Assembly (NCBI RefSeq): GCF_000701365.1
Contig: NZ_JNIK01000011.1
Span: 248,001 to 312,000 of the forward strand
DNA from: Blastococcus sp. URHD0036
GTDB taxonomy: Bacteria > Actinomycetota > Actinomycetes > Mycobacteriales > Geodermatophilaceae
Length of the DNA: 64,000 nt
Reading direction: 5' to 3'
The position numbers were made by a program, and so were the translations under genes. The notes beneath the pieces are model-generated. The model had not been told where the DNA came from. It ran no database searches and saw only the letters and a program-made list of their open reading frames with translations. How positions within the stretch are numbered: the stretch's first letter is position 1; the number at the start of each line of letters is the position of its first letter. Positions 30,158-37,951 of the stretch are shown in pieces.

Positions 30158-31027
30158 TCACCAGGAGCTGACCTCCGGGATGACCTTCGAGCCGAGGACC
30201 TCCAGCTGGGCCTCGGAGCCGAGATCGGGCACCCACCCGTAGACGGTGGTGAAACCGAGCTCGTGCAGGCGGCGCAGGTCGGCCAGGACGCCGTCCACAC
30301 CCTTGGGGCCCTCGACGTCGAAGGTCCACAGCGCCGTCTTCTCGATCTCGTCGGGGTCGCGGCCGACCTCGTCGCACCGCTCCCGCAGGCGGGCGATCTT
30401 CTGCCCGGCCTCGTCGCCGCCCCAGACGTTCATCGCGTCGGCGTACTGGGCGACGAGCTTCAGCGTGCGCAGCTCCCCACCACCACCGATGAGGATCCGC
30501 GGGCGGGGCTGGGACACGGGGCGGGGCTCGTTGAGCGTCTGGCCCAGCTGGTAGTGCTCGCTGACGACCGGGTCGTCGGTGTCGCTCCACATCTGCAGGC
30601 AGATGCGGATCGTCTCCTCCAGCCGCTGGTACCGACCGTCGTGGTGGTCGTACGGCAGGCCGAGGCCCGTGGCCTCCTGCTCGTTCCAGCCCTGCCCGAT
30701 CGACAGCCACGCGCGGCCGCCGGAGAGCACGTCGAGCGTGGTGATCATCTTCGCCAGCAGGCCGGGGGCGCGGTAGGTCGCGGCGGTCACCAGCGGCTGC
30801 AGCTCGATCCTCGAGGTGGAGCCGGCCAGGAAGGCGAGTGTCGTGTACGCCTCCAGCATCGGCTCGTTCTCCTCGCCGATGAGGCTGATCTGCCAGAGGT
30901 GGTCGGTGACGCTCAGCCGGGCGAAGCCGGTCTCCTCCGCGGAGCGGGCGATGCGTGCGAGGGCCGGCCCCATCTCGCCCGGCTCACCCAGATGCGAGTA
31001 GTCGTTCAGGTGGAGACCGAGTCTCAT
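30158..31027 (-). CDS. LLM-class (probably F420-dependent) flavin oxidoreductase
   Basis: A 289-residue luciferase-like TIM barrel: MRLGLHLNDYSHLG, FARLSVTDHLWQI, AATYRAPGLLAKMITTLDVLSGGRAWLSIGQG-type core, and PRILIGGGGELRTLKLVAQYADAMNVWG. The family in actinobacteria commonly uses F420, but cofactor choice cannot be proved from sequence. The ATG at 31027 has GAGGAG at 6 nt. It is transcribed with the amidohydrolase, so oxidation followed by hydrolysis of one substrate is a reasonable inference. Confidence 0.88.
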   Translation of the reverse strand: MRLGLHLNDYSHLGEPGEMGPALARIARSAEETGFARLSVTDHLWQISLIGEENEPMLEAYTTLAFLAGSTSRIELQPLVTAATYRAPGLLAKMITTLDVLSGGRAWLSIGQGWNEQEATGLGLPYDHHDGRYQRLEETIRICLQMWSDTDDPVVSEHYQLGQTLNEPRPVSQPRPRILIGGGGELRTLKLVAQYADAMNVWGGDEAGQKIARLRERCDEVGRDPDEIEKTALWTFDVEGPKGVDGVLADLRRLHELGFTTVYGWVPDLGSEAQLEVLGSKVIPEVSSW

Positions 31028-31204
31028 GCAGCGCTCCTCGGCATCCGGCGGAACTCGCGGATGCTTCGACGAATAGACATCGATCGCATCATCGCTGGTG
31101 GACGGTGGCTTGGCAATCGTACGCCTTGCGATACCGGACTGTGACCCAGGTCATCGCCGTCCCGCCACGGTCCCACACAGGGGCACATGGCCCCGGAGAC
31201 GACT

Positions 31205-31236
31205 CAGCGCCCCGGCCCAGGAGGGCTGAGGCGCTG
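31205..31236 (-). terminator. Possible terminator of tRNA-Thr
   Basis: CAGCGCC (31205-31211) and GGCGCTG (31230-31236) form a 7-bp stem, 12 nt downstream of the tRNA 3' end on the minus strand. Confidence 0.5.
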
Positions 31237-31247
31237 GGAAGAGGAGA

Positions 31248-31319
31248 GCCGCCTGTCGGAATCGAACCGACGACCTTCTCATTACGAGTGAGATGCTCTA
31301 CCGACTGAGCTAAGGCGGC
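31248..31319 (-). tRNA. tRNA-Thr (anticodon CGT)
   Basis: A 72-nt cloverleaf on the minus strand. The acceptor stem is GCCGCCT/AGGCGGC, the D arm GCTC/GAGC, the anticodon stem TCTCA/TGAGA with loop CTCGTAA (anticodon CGT, reads ACG) and the T arm GTCGG-TTCGATT-CCGAC. The CCA end is not encoded. It lies just upstream of the LLM gene and downstream of holB, as a tRNA-Thr does near holB in mycobacteria. Confidence 0.95.
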
Positions 31320-31369
31320 GGACGTGCGCGACCAGCCTACGACACCGCCGGCGCGCGTCCGCGCACCGG

Positions 31370-32563
31370 TCAGGCGCGGTCGGCGGGGAGTCGCAGGGCC
31401 ACCGTGAGGGCCTCGACGGCGATCTGCGGCTTCACGTTCTGCTCCAGCGCCGTCCGGCACGCCAGCACCGCGTCGATCCGCCGCAGCGCACCCTCGGCGC
31501 CGATCCGCGCGGCCAGCTCCTGCGCGTCGGCCCGGCGGTCGGGGTGGGCCAGGGGCGGCACCTGCCCCTCGGCCTCCCGGACCGCGGCGAGCACCAGCGC
31601 GTCGCGGTACAGCGCGGCGAGGTCGACCAGCGCCCGGTCCAGCGAGTCCCGGCCCAGACGGGTGGCCCGGGACTTCTGCCGCTTCTCCAGCTCCTTCAGC
31701 TGGCCGGCGCCACGGCTGGCCGCGGCGACCCCCGGGCCGCGGGCACCCACCCCCAGGCTGTTCTTGACCGCCTCCGTCTCCGCTCCGTCGAGCGCGGCGG
31801 TGGCCTGGTCGGACTCCTCCTTGGCCGCGGCGACCAGGTCGTCGGCGGCGTTGAAGCAGGCGGCCAGCGAGACCAGCGAGAGCGGCACGTCGAGCACCGC
31901 CTTGCGGGAGAGCCGGGCGCCCTCGTCGCGAGCCAGGTGACGGGCCCGGCCGACGTGCCCGCCGGACGCCGCGGCCGCCCAGGCCGCCATCGCCGGGTCG
32001 ATGCCGTCGCGGCGGGCCAGCACGTCGGCGATCGCGTCGACGGGCGGGGTGCGCAGGGCCACCACGCGGCACCGGGAGCGGATCGTCACCATGATGTCGT
32101 CGGGGTGCAGGCTCGGCGTGCAGAGCATCACGACCGTCCGCGGCGGCGGTTCCTCGAGCATCTTCAGGACGGCGTTGGCGGCGTGCTCGGTCATCCGGTC
32201 GGCGTCCTCCACCACGATGACCTGCCAGCGACCCTGCGAGGGCGCGCGACCGGCGACCCGCACCAGCTCGCGGGCCTCCTTGGCCGCGATCGACAGCCCA
32301 TCGGGCACGATCACCGCGACGTCGGCGTGCGTGCCGGCCAGCACCGTGCGGCAGGCGTGGCAGGTGCCGTCGCCGCCGTCGGGGCACTGCAGGGCCGCAG
32401 CGAACGCGCGGGCGGCCACGGACCGCCCCGACCCCGGCGGACCGGTGAACAGCCAGGCGTGGGTCATCGCCGTCGGGTCCTCGATCGCACCGCGCAGGAC
32501 CTCGATGACGTCGTCCTGACCGACGAGGCCGGCCCAGACGCCCTCGTGCACCCCGACGCTCAC
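31370..32563 (-). CDS. holB: DNA polymerase III subunit delta'
   Basis: Clamp-loader subunit of the replicative polymerase. The 397-residue AAA+ protein has GPPGSGRS in the Walker A position (Lys replaced by Arg, so probably no ATP hydrolysis), a zinc-module remnant CPDGGDGTCHAC, VVEDADRMTEHAANAVLKMLEEPP and the SRC motif IRSRCR. The C-terminal collar domain begins after about 220. GTG at 32563 overlaps the tmk stop, giving a coupled tmk-holB pair. Confidence 0.92.
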   Translation of the reverse strand: MSVGVHEGVWAGLVGQDDVIEVLRGAIEDPTAMTHAWLFTGPPGSGRSVAARAFAAALQCPDGGDGTCHACRTVLAGTHADVAVIVPDGLSIAAKEARELVRVAGRAPSQGRWQVIVVEDADRMTEHAANAVLKMLEEPPPRTVVMLCTPSLHPDDIMVTIRSRCRVVALRTPPVDAIADVLARRDGIDPAMAAWAAAASGGHVGRARHLARDEGARLSRKAVLDVPLSLVSLAACFNAADDLVAAAKEESDQATAALDGAETEAVKNSLGVGARGPGVAAASRGAGQLKELEKRQKSRATRLGRDSLDRALVDLAALYRDALVLAAVREAEGQVPPLAHPDRRADAQELAARIGAEGALRRIDAVLACRTALEQNVKPQIAVEALTVALRLPADRA

Positions 32564-33210
32564 CGCGACGCCGCCGGGTCGAGCAGCGCGGCCACGCCGT
32601 CACGGACGTCCGCCGCGAGGTCCTCCGGTCGCCGGGTGGCGTCGAGCACCAGGTACCGGTGCGGCTCGGCCGCGGCGAGTTCCAGGAAGGTCCGGCGGAC
32701 CCGCTCGTGGAACTCCAGGGACTGCGCCTCCATGCGGTCGGCGGCCGCCCGGCCCCGGGCGCGGGCCAGCCCCGTCTCCGGTGGCAGGTCCAGAAGCACG
32801 GTCAGGTCCGGGACCAGCCCCTCGGTGGCCCAGCGGGACAGTCGGGCCACCTCCTCGCGCGCCATCTCCCGGCCCGCGCCCTGGTAGGCGAGCGAGCTGT
32901 CGACGAAGCGGTCGGTCACGACGACCTCGCCCGCGGCCAGGGCGGGCAGCAGGACGGCGGTGGTGTGCTGCGCCCGGTCGGCGGCGTAGAGCAGCGCCTC
33001 CGCCCGCGAGCTCAGGGCGAGGTCGGCGCGGTCGAGCAGCAGCTGGCGGATCACCGCGCCGGCCGGGGTGTCGCCGGGCTCGAACGTCGCCCGCACCCGG
33101 TGGCCCGCCGCGGTCAGCCAGTCCGACAGCAGGCGCACCTGCGTGGACTTGCCCGCGCCCTCGCCGCCCTCGAAGGCGAGGAACAGACCGGTGCGGTCGG
33201 CGGTGCGGAT
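32560..33210 (-). CDS. tmk: Thymidylate kinase, start codon non-canonical
   Basis: Phosphorylates dTMP to dTDP. The protein has P-loop FEGGEGAGKSTQ, the DR(F/Y) motif VVTDRFVDSSLAYQGAGRE and lid-region arginines. No ATG, GTG or TTG exists in frame between the P-loop and the TAG at 33277-33279. The first standard start (GTG, 33138) would remove the P-loop. ATC at 33210 is placed as start because GGGAG precedes it by 6 nt, giving a 216-residue protein. The in-frame sequence before it (RHVPRETA) resembles the linker of Streptomyces MFS-Tmk fusions. A rare start codon, lost fusion or sequence error are all possible. Confidence 0.8.
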   Translation of the reverse strand: MRTADRTGLFLAFEGGEGAGKSTQVRLLSDWLTAAGHRVRATFEPGDTPAGAVIRQLLLDRADLALSSRAEALLYAADRAQHTTAVLLPALAAGEVVVTDRFVDSSLAYQGAGREMAREEVARLSRWATEGLVPDLTVLLDLPPETGLARARGRAAADRMEAQSLEFHERVRRTFLELAAAEPHRYLVLDATRRPEDLAADVRDGVAALLDPAASR

Positions 33211-33310
33211 GGCGGTCTCCCGGGGGACGTGGCGGAGGCGGGCGCGACCGTGCGGGCCGGTCGCGCGGGCGCCACGCTACCGGCCGGGGGTGACGGTCCC
33301 GGTCCACTCG

Positions 33311-33316
33311 TAGGGT
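33311..33316 (+). promoter_or_regulatory. -10 element for leaderless tam-like gene
   Basis: TAGGGT (TANNNT type) is followed by exactly 7 nt and then the GTG start at 33324. No Shine-Dalgarno is present, so transcription probably starts at the start codon. Confidence 0.6.
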
Positions 33317-33323
33317 CGGCGGC

Positions 33324-34127
33324 GTGACCGGTCCCGACGCCCGTCCCGCCGCCTGGGACCCGGCGCAGTACCTGCGCTTCGGCGGCGAGCGGGCCCGGCC
33401 GTTCGCCGATCTGCTGGCCCGCGTCGGCGCCGTCGACCCGCGGGTGGTCGTCGACCTCGGCTGCGGCGAGGGGACGCTGACCGCCGGTCTGGCGGTCCGC
33501 TGGCCGCACGCCCGGGTGACCGGCGTGGACTCCTCGGCCGAGATGCTGGCCGCCGCCGCGGCACACGCCGTGCCCGACCGGATCTCGTTCGTCGCCGGCG
33601 ACGTCCGGGACTGGCGGCCGGAGCACCCCGTCGACGTCCTGGTCTCCAACGCCGTCCTGCACTGGGTGCCCGGGCACGAGCAGCTGCTCGACCGCTGGGC
33701 CGGGACGCTGGCACCGGGCGGCTGGCTGGGCCTTCAGGTGCCCGGCAACCACGGGGCGCCGACCCACCGGCTGCTCGCCGAGCTGTGCACCTCGGCCCGC
33801 TGGGCCGACCGGCTGGCCGCCGCCGCTCCCCCGCCGCGCCCGGTGCTCGACCCCGCCGGGTACCTGGCGGTGCTCGAGGCGGCGGGGCTCCGGGCCGACG
33901 CCTGGGAGACCACCTACCTGCACGTGCTCTCCGGTCCGGACCCGGTCCTGGGCTGGGTGCGCAGCACCGTCCTGCGCCCGGTGCTGGCGCTGCTGGCGGA
34001 CGCCGAGGCCGCCGAGCTGACCGGCGAGTACGCCGCGGCCCTCCGAGCGGCCTACCCGCCGCGCCCGGACGGGACGACGCTGCTGCCGTTCCGCCGCGTC
34101 TTCGCCGTCGGCCGGCGCGAGGGGTGA
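33324..34127 (+). CDS. Trans-aconitate 2-methyltransferase-like SAM methyltransferase
   Basis: A 267-residue class I methyltransferase resembling Tam. It has the N-terminal WDPAQYLRFGGERARPFADLL, SAM motif I VVVDLGCGEGTLTAGLA (about 42-58), VTGVDSSAEMLAAA, and the family segments VLVSNAVLHWVPGH and LGLQVPGNHGAPTHRLL. Tam methylates trans-aconitate, an aconitase by-product. It is probably leaderless (TANNNT element 7 nt before the GTG). It converges on a second methyltransferase with 1 nt between stops. Confidence 0.88.
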   Translation: MTGPDARPAAWDPAQYLRFGGERARPFADLLARVGAVDPRVVVDLGCGEGTLTAGLAVRWPHARVTGVDSSAEMLAAAAAHAVPDRISFVAGDVRDWRPEHPVDVLVSNAVLHWVPGHEQLLDRWAGTLAPGGWLGLQVPGNHGAPTHRLLAELCTSARWADRLAAAAPPPRPVLDPAGYLAVLEAAGLRADAWETTYLHVLSGPDPVLGWVRSTVLRPVLALLADAEAAELTGEYAAALRAAYPPRPDGTTLLPFRRVFAVGRREG

Positions 34128-34128
34128 G

Positions 34129-34890
34129 TCAGACCGGCTGGAGCCGGTAGGCGTCGGTCCGGTACGGCAGGTCGAGAACGGTGCGGCCCCGGGTGTCGGG
34201 GTGCTCGGCCAGCAGCGCGCGCAGCCGGCCCAGGAAGACCTCGCGCGCCGCGTCGTCCATGGTGGCGACGTAGCTGCGGGTGCCGATGCCGGCGACCACA
34301 TGCTCAGCGGTGATCCGCTGCAGAACCGACGACCGGGTGTGCGTGAGCGTCGCGGGCAGGGTCCGGGCGAACGCGTCGACGACTCCCTGGTCGGCCTCGT
34401 GCCCGCGGGCCTCGGCGGAGAGCGCCTCCCCGAGGGCGCGGACCCAGGGCACCCGTTCGTCGCGGGTGTTCCAGACGAACCCGATCGCGCCGCCGGGGCG
34501 CAGGACCCGCCGCAGCTCCGGCGCCGACCGCTCCGGGTCGAACCAGTGCGCGGCCTGGCCGGCGACGACCGCGTCGACGTCGGCGTCGGGCAGCGGGATC
34601 TGCTCGGCACCGCCCGTCGCGGTCCACACCTGCGGCAGCCGGGACCGCAGCTGCCCGAGCATCTCCGCCGACGGGTCGACCGCGACCACCTCGTGCCCGG
34701 CGGCGACCAGCGCCTCGGTGAGCAGCCCGGTGCCCGCACCGAGGTCCAGCACCCGCAGCGGCCGGTCGCCGACGAGGGAGGTCACGGCATCGGCCGGATA
34801 GCCCGGCCGCAGCGCGGCGTAGTCGGCCGCGACCGACCCGAACGACGTCCGCCGCGCCTGCCAGGCGGCCGGGTCCAGCGAGTCGGTCAC
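34129..34890 (-). CDS. Class I SAM-dependent methyltransferase (UbiE-like)
   Basis: A 253-residue methyltransferase with motif I VLDLGAGTGLLTEALVAAGH at about 46-65, VVAVDPSAEML and a Methyltransf_11-type core. AGQAAHWFDPERSAPELRRV is typical of the yeast-type/ubiquinone-like group. The substrate is unknown. The GTG at 34890 lies 8 nt from the topA stop on the same strand, so it may be read from the topA transcript. Confidence 0.85.
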   Translation of the reverse strand: MTDSLDPAAWQARRTSFGSVAADYAALRPGYPADAVTSLVGDRPLRVLDLGAGTGLLTEALVAAGHEVVAVDPSAEMLGQLRSRLPQVWTATGGAEQIPLPDADVDAVVAGQAAHWFDPERSAPELRRVLRPGGAIGFVWNTRDERVPWVRALGEALSAEARGHEADQGVVDAFARTLPATLTHTRSSVLQRITAEHVVAGIGTRSYVATMDDAAREVFLGRLRALLAEHPDTRGRTVLDLPYRTDAYRLQPV

Positions 34891-34898
34891 GGTCGACC

Positions 34899-37763
34899 TC
34901 AGGCCAGCGGCACCGCGTCCGACGGCGAGGCGGCCTTCTTCTTCGCCGGCGCCTTCGCCGCGGTCTTCTTGGCCGTCGTCTTCTTCGCGGTCGTCTTCTT
35001 GGCCGTCGTCTTCTTGGTGGCCTTCTTCTTGGCCGGACCGGCGGCGCGGCGGTCGGCGAGCAGCTCGGCGGCGCGCTCGATCGTGATCGTCTCGACGTCG
35101 TCGCCCTTGCGGAGGCTGGCGTTCGTCTCGCCGTCGGTCACGTAGGGCCCGAACCGGCCCTCGCGGACGGTGATCGCGCCCTCGGTGACCGGGTCGTTGC
35201 CGAGCTCCTTCAGTGGCGCCTTGGCCGCCGCGCGCCCCCGCTGCTTGGGCTGGGCGAAGATCGCCAGCGCCTCGTCGAGCGTGGTGGTGAAGAGCTTGTC
35301 CTCGCCCTCGATGGACCGGGAGTCGGTGCCCTTCTTGAGGTAGGGCCCGTAGCGGCCGTTGAGGGCCTGGATCTCCTCGCCGTCCGGGGCGACCCCGACG
35401 GTGCGCGGGAGGCTGAGCAGCTTGAGCGCGTCCTCGAGGGTGACCGTCTCCGGGGACATCGAGGAGAACAGGCTCCCGGTGCGCGGGCCCTCCTTGCTGC
35501 CCTCGGGCACCACGGTCGTGACGTAGGGCCCGTAGCGGCCGGCCTTCACGACGACGGGGTGGCCGGACTCCGGGTCGGTGCCGAGCTCGCGGTCGCTCGA
35601 GGGCGCCTCGAGCAGCTCGACGACCTTCTCCTGCGTGAGCTCGTCGGGCGCGAGGTCCTCGGGGATGCTCATCCGGCCGCCGTCCTCACCGGCCTGCAGG
35701 TAGGGGCCGTAGCGGCCGACGCGGACGACGACGGGCTCCCCGCCGGGACCGGTGGCCCGCAGCGGGATGGAGTTCACGCCCCGGGCGTCGATCTCCTCCA
35801 GCCGCTGGCCGATGACCTGCTTCAGGCCGCCGGCCTGGGCGATCGCGCCGGCGTGCCCGCCCTCGCCGCCGAAGTAGAACTCGGTCAGCCAGGTGACGCG
35901 CTGCAGGTTGCCGCCGGCGATCTCGTCGAGCTCCTCCTCCAGGGAGGCGGTGAAGTCGTAGTCGACCAGCTGGGCGAAGTGCTGCTCGAGCAGGTTCACG
36001 ACGGCGAAGGCGACGAAGGAGGGGACCAGCGCGGCGCCCTTCTTCCAGACGTACCCGCGGTCCTGGATCGTCTGCATGATCGAGGCGTAGGTCGACGGGC
36101 GGCCGATGCCCAGCTCCTCCAGCCGGGCCACGAGGCTCGGCTCGGTGTAGCGGGACGGCGGGCTGGTGGTGTGCCCCTTGGCGTCCAGCTGCCGGGTGTC
36201 CAGCTGCTGGCCGCGCTCGACGCGGGGCAGCCGGCGCTCGGCGTCGTCGCTGCCCTGGTCGTCGTCGCCGCCCGCGCTGCCCTCGTCGCGGGACTCGACG
36301 TAGGCGCGCAGGAAGCCGGGGAAGGTGATCGTGCGCCCGCTGGCGGTGAACTCGACGGCCTCGTCGGTGGCGCTGCGACCGGCCAGCCGGATGCTCACCG
36401 TCTGGCCCACGGCGTCGGCCATCTGCGAGGCGACGGTCCGCTGCCAGACGAGCTCGTACAGGCGGAACTCGTCACGCCCGAGCTCGGCGGAGAGCTGGCC
36501 GGGGGTGCGGAAGCTGTCCCCGGCGGGGCGGATGGCCTCGTGCGCCTCCTGGGCACCCTTCGCCTTCTTGGCGTAGCGCCGCGCCTCGGCCGGCACGTAC
36601 GCGTCGCCGTAGAGCTCGCGGGCCTGCGTGCGTGCGGCGTTGATCGCCTCGTTCGACAGGTTCGTCGAGTCGGTGCGCATGTAGGTGATGTGACCGTTCT
36701 CGTACAGCCGCTGGGCCACCCGCATGACCTGCGCGGACGACCAGCCCAGCTTGCGGCCGGCCTCCATCTGCAGGGTCGAGGTGGTGAACGGGGCGTACGG
36801 ACGGCGCCGGTAGGGCTTCTCGTCGACCCGGCTCACGGTGACCTGCCGGCCCTCGAGCCGGGCGGCCAGGCCCCGGGCGCCGGCCTCGTCCAGGTGCACG
36901 ACCTCGCCGGTGACCCGGCCGGTCGCGGGGTCGAAGTCACGGCCGGTGGCGACCCGGCTGTCGTCGACGCTGACGAGCTTGGCGCGCAGCGTGGTGGGCT
37001 CGCCCTCGTCGGCGCCGGAGGTCTTGCCCGGGACGGCGAAGGTGCCCTCGAGCGACCAGTAGTCGGCGGCGTGGAAGGCCATCCGCTCGCGCTCCCGCTC
37101 GACGACGATGCGGGTGGCCACCGACTGCACGCGGCCGGCCGAGAGCTTGGGCAGGACCTTCTTCCACAGCACGGGGCTGACCTCGTAGCCGTAGAGACGG
37201 TCGAGGATCCGGCGGGTCTCCTGCGCGTCGACCAGCGCGGTGTCCAGCTCCCGCGGGTTGGCGACGGCGCGGGCGATGGCCTCGGGGGTGATCTCGTGGA
37301 ACACCATGCGGCGGACCGGCACCCGCGGCTTGAGCGTGTCGACCAGGTGCCACGCGATGGCCTCGCCCTCGCGGTCCTCATCGGTGGCGAGGTAGACCTC
37401 GCTCGCCTCCTTCACCAGCTGCTTGAGCCGGCTGACCTGCTGCTTGCGGTCGGGGCTCACCACGTAGAGCGGCTCGAACCCGTTGTCGACGTCGACGCCG
37501 AGCCGCGCCCAGGAGGCGCCCTTGTGCTCGGCGGGGACGTCGGCGGCGTTGCGCGGCAGGTCGCGGATGTGCCCGACGCTGGCCTCGACGATGTAGCCGG
37601 CACCCAGGTAATCCGCGATCTTGTTCGCCTTGGTCGGCGACTCCACGATGACCAGCGGACGACCACCGGCCGCGGCCGTGCGACGGCGGGCAGGCGTGCT
37701 CGTCCCGCCGGCGGTCTCGCTGGCGGGGTCGGTGCCGGTGTTCGCGGTCTTCGTGGGGGCCAC
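34899..37763 (-). CDS. topA: DNA topoisomerase I
   Basis: Relaxes negative supercoils. The 954-residue protein has the TOPRIM start PLVIVESPTKANKIADYLG, acidic DEDREGEAIAWHL, and the active-site tyrosine in GHITYMRTDSTNLS. Instead of zinc ribbons there are several actinobacterial Topo_C repeats (the VxxGRYGPYL type, for example VRVGRYGPYLQAGEDGGRMS). The C-terminal Lys/Ala/Thr tail contains repeated KKTTA units that likely bind DNA. GTG at 37763 has AGGAG at 5 nt; the longer frame upstream is not conserved. Confidence 0.97.
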   Translation of the reverse strand: MAPTKTANTGTDPASETAGGTSTPARRRTAAAGGRPLVIVESPTKANKIADYLGAGYIVEASVGHIRDLPRNAADVPAEHKGASWARLGVDVDNGFEPLYVVSPDRKQQVSRLKQLVKEASEVYLATDEDREGEAIAWHLVDTLKPRVPVRRMVFHEITPEAIARAVANPRELDTALVDAQETRRILDRLYGYEVSPVLWKKVLPKLSAGRVQSVATRIVVERERERMAFHAADYWSLEGTFAVPGKTSGADEGEPTTLRAKLVSVDDSRVATGRDFDPATGRVTGEVVHLDEAGARGLAARLEGRQVTVSRVDEKPYRRRPYAPFTTSTLQMEAGRKLGWSSAQVMRVAQRLYENGHITYMRTDSTNLSNEAINAARTQARELYGDAYVPAEARRYAKKAKGAQEAHEAIRPAGDSFRTPGQLSAELGRDEFRLYELVWQRTVASQMADAVGQTVSIRLAGRSATDEAVEFTASGRTITFPGFLRAYVESRDEGSAGGDDDQGSDDAERRLPRVERGQQLDTRQLDAKGHTTSPPSRYTEPSLVARLEELGIGRPSTYASIMQTIQDRGYVWKKGAALVPSFVAFAVVNLLEQHFAQLVDYDFTASLEEELDEIAGGNLQRVTWLTEFYFGGEGGHAGAIAQAGGLKQVIGQRLEEIDARGVNSIPLRATGPGGEPVVVRVGRYGPYLQAGEDGGRMSIPEDLAPDELTQEKVVELLEAPSSDRELGTDPESGHPVVVKAGRYGPYVTTVVPEGSKEGPRTGSLFSSMSPETVTLEDALKLLSLPRTVGVAPDGEEIQALNGRYGPYLKKGTDSRSIEGEDKLFTTTLDEALAIFAQPKQRGRAAAKAPLKELGNDPVTEGAITVREGRFGPYVTDGETNASLRKGDDVETITIERAAELLADRRAAGPAKKKATKKTTAKKTTAKKTTAKKTAAKAPAKKKAASPSDAVPLA

Positions 37764-37951
37764 GGTGCTCCTGTCGGTGGTGCTCTGGCTGCGGGCTCCG
37801 GCGTCGGCACGCCGGGGGACGCCGGAATGCACGTCCCACCCTCGGCGAGGGCCACGGTAGGCCACGACCCCGCTGCGGCATGGAGTGGCGACCGAGCGTG
37901 GGCGCGCCGACACCCGCTCCAATGGGCGGCACGCCCCCCGTGTTCCCGCCC

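Noticed and set aside
34917-35040. Repetitive DNA at the topA 3' end
   Set aside because: It encodes the Lys/Ala/Thr-rich topA tail (KKTTA units), usual for actinobacterial topoisomerase I.
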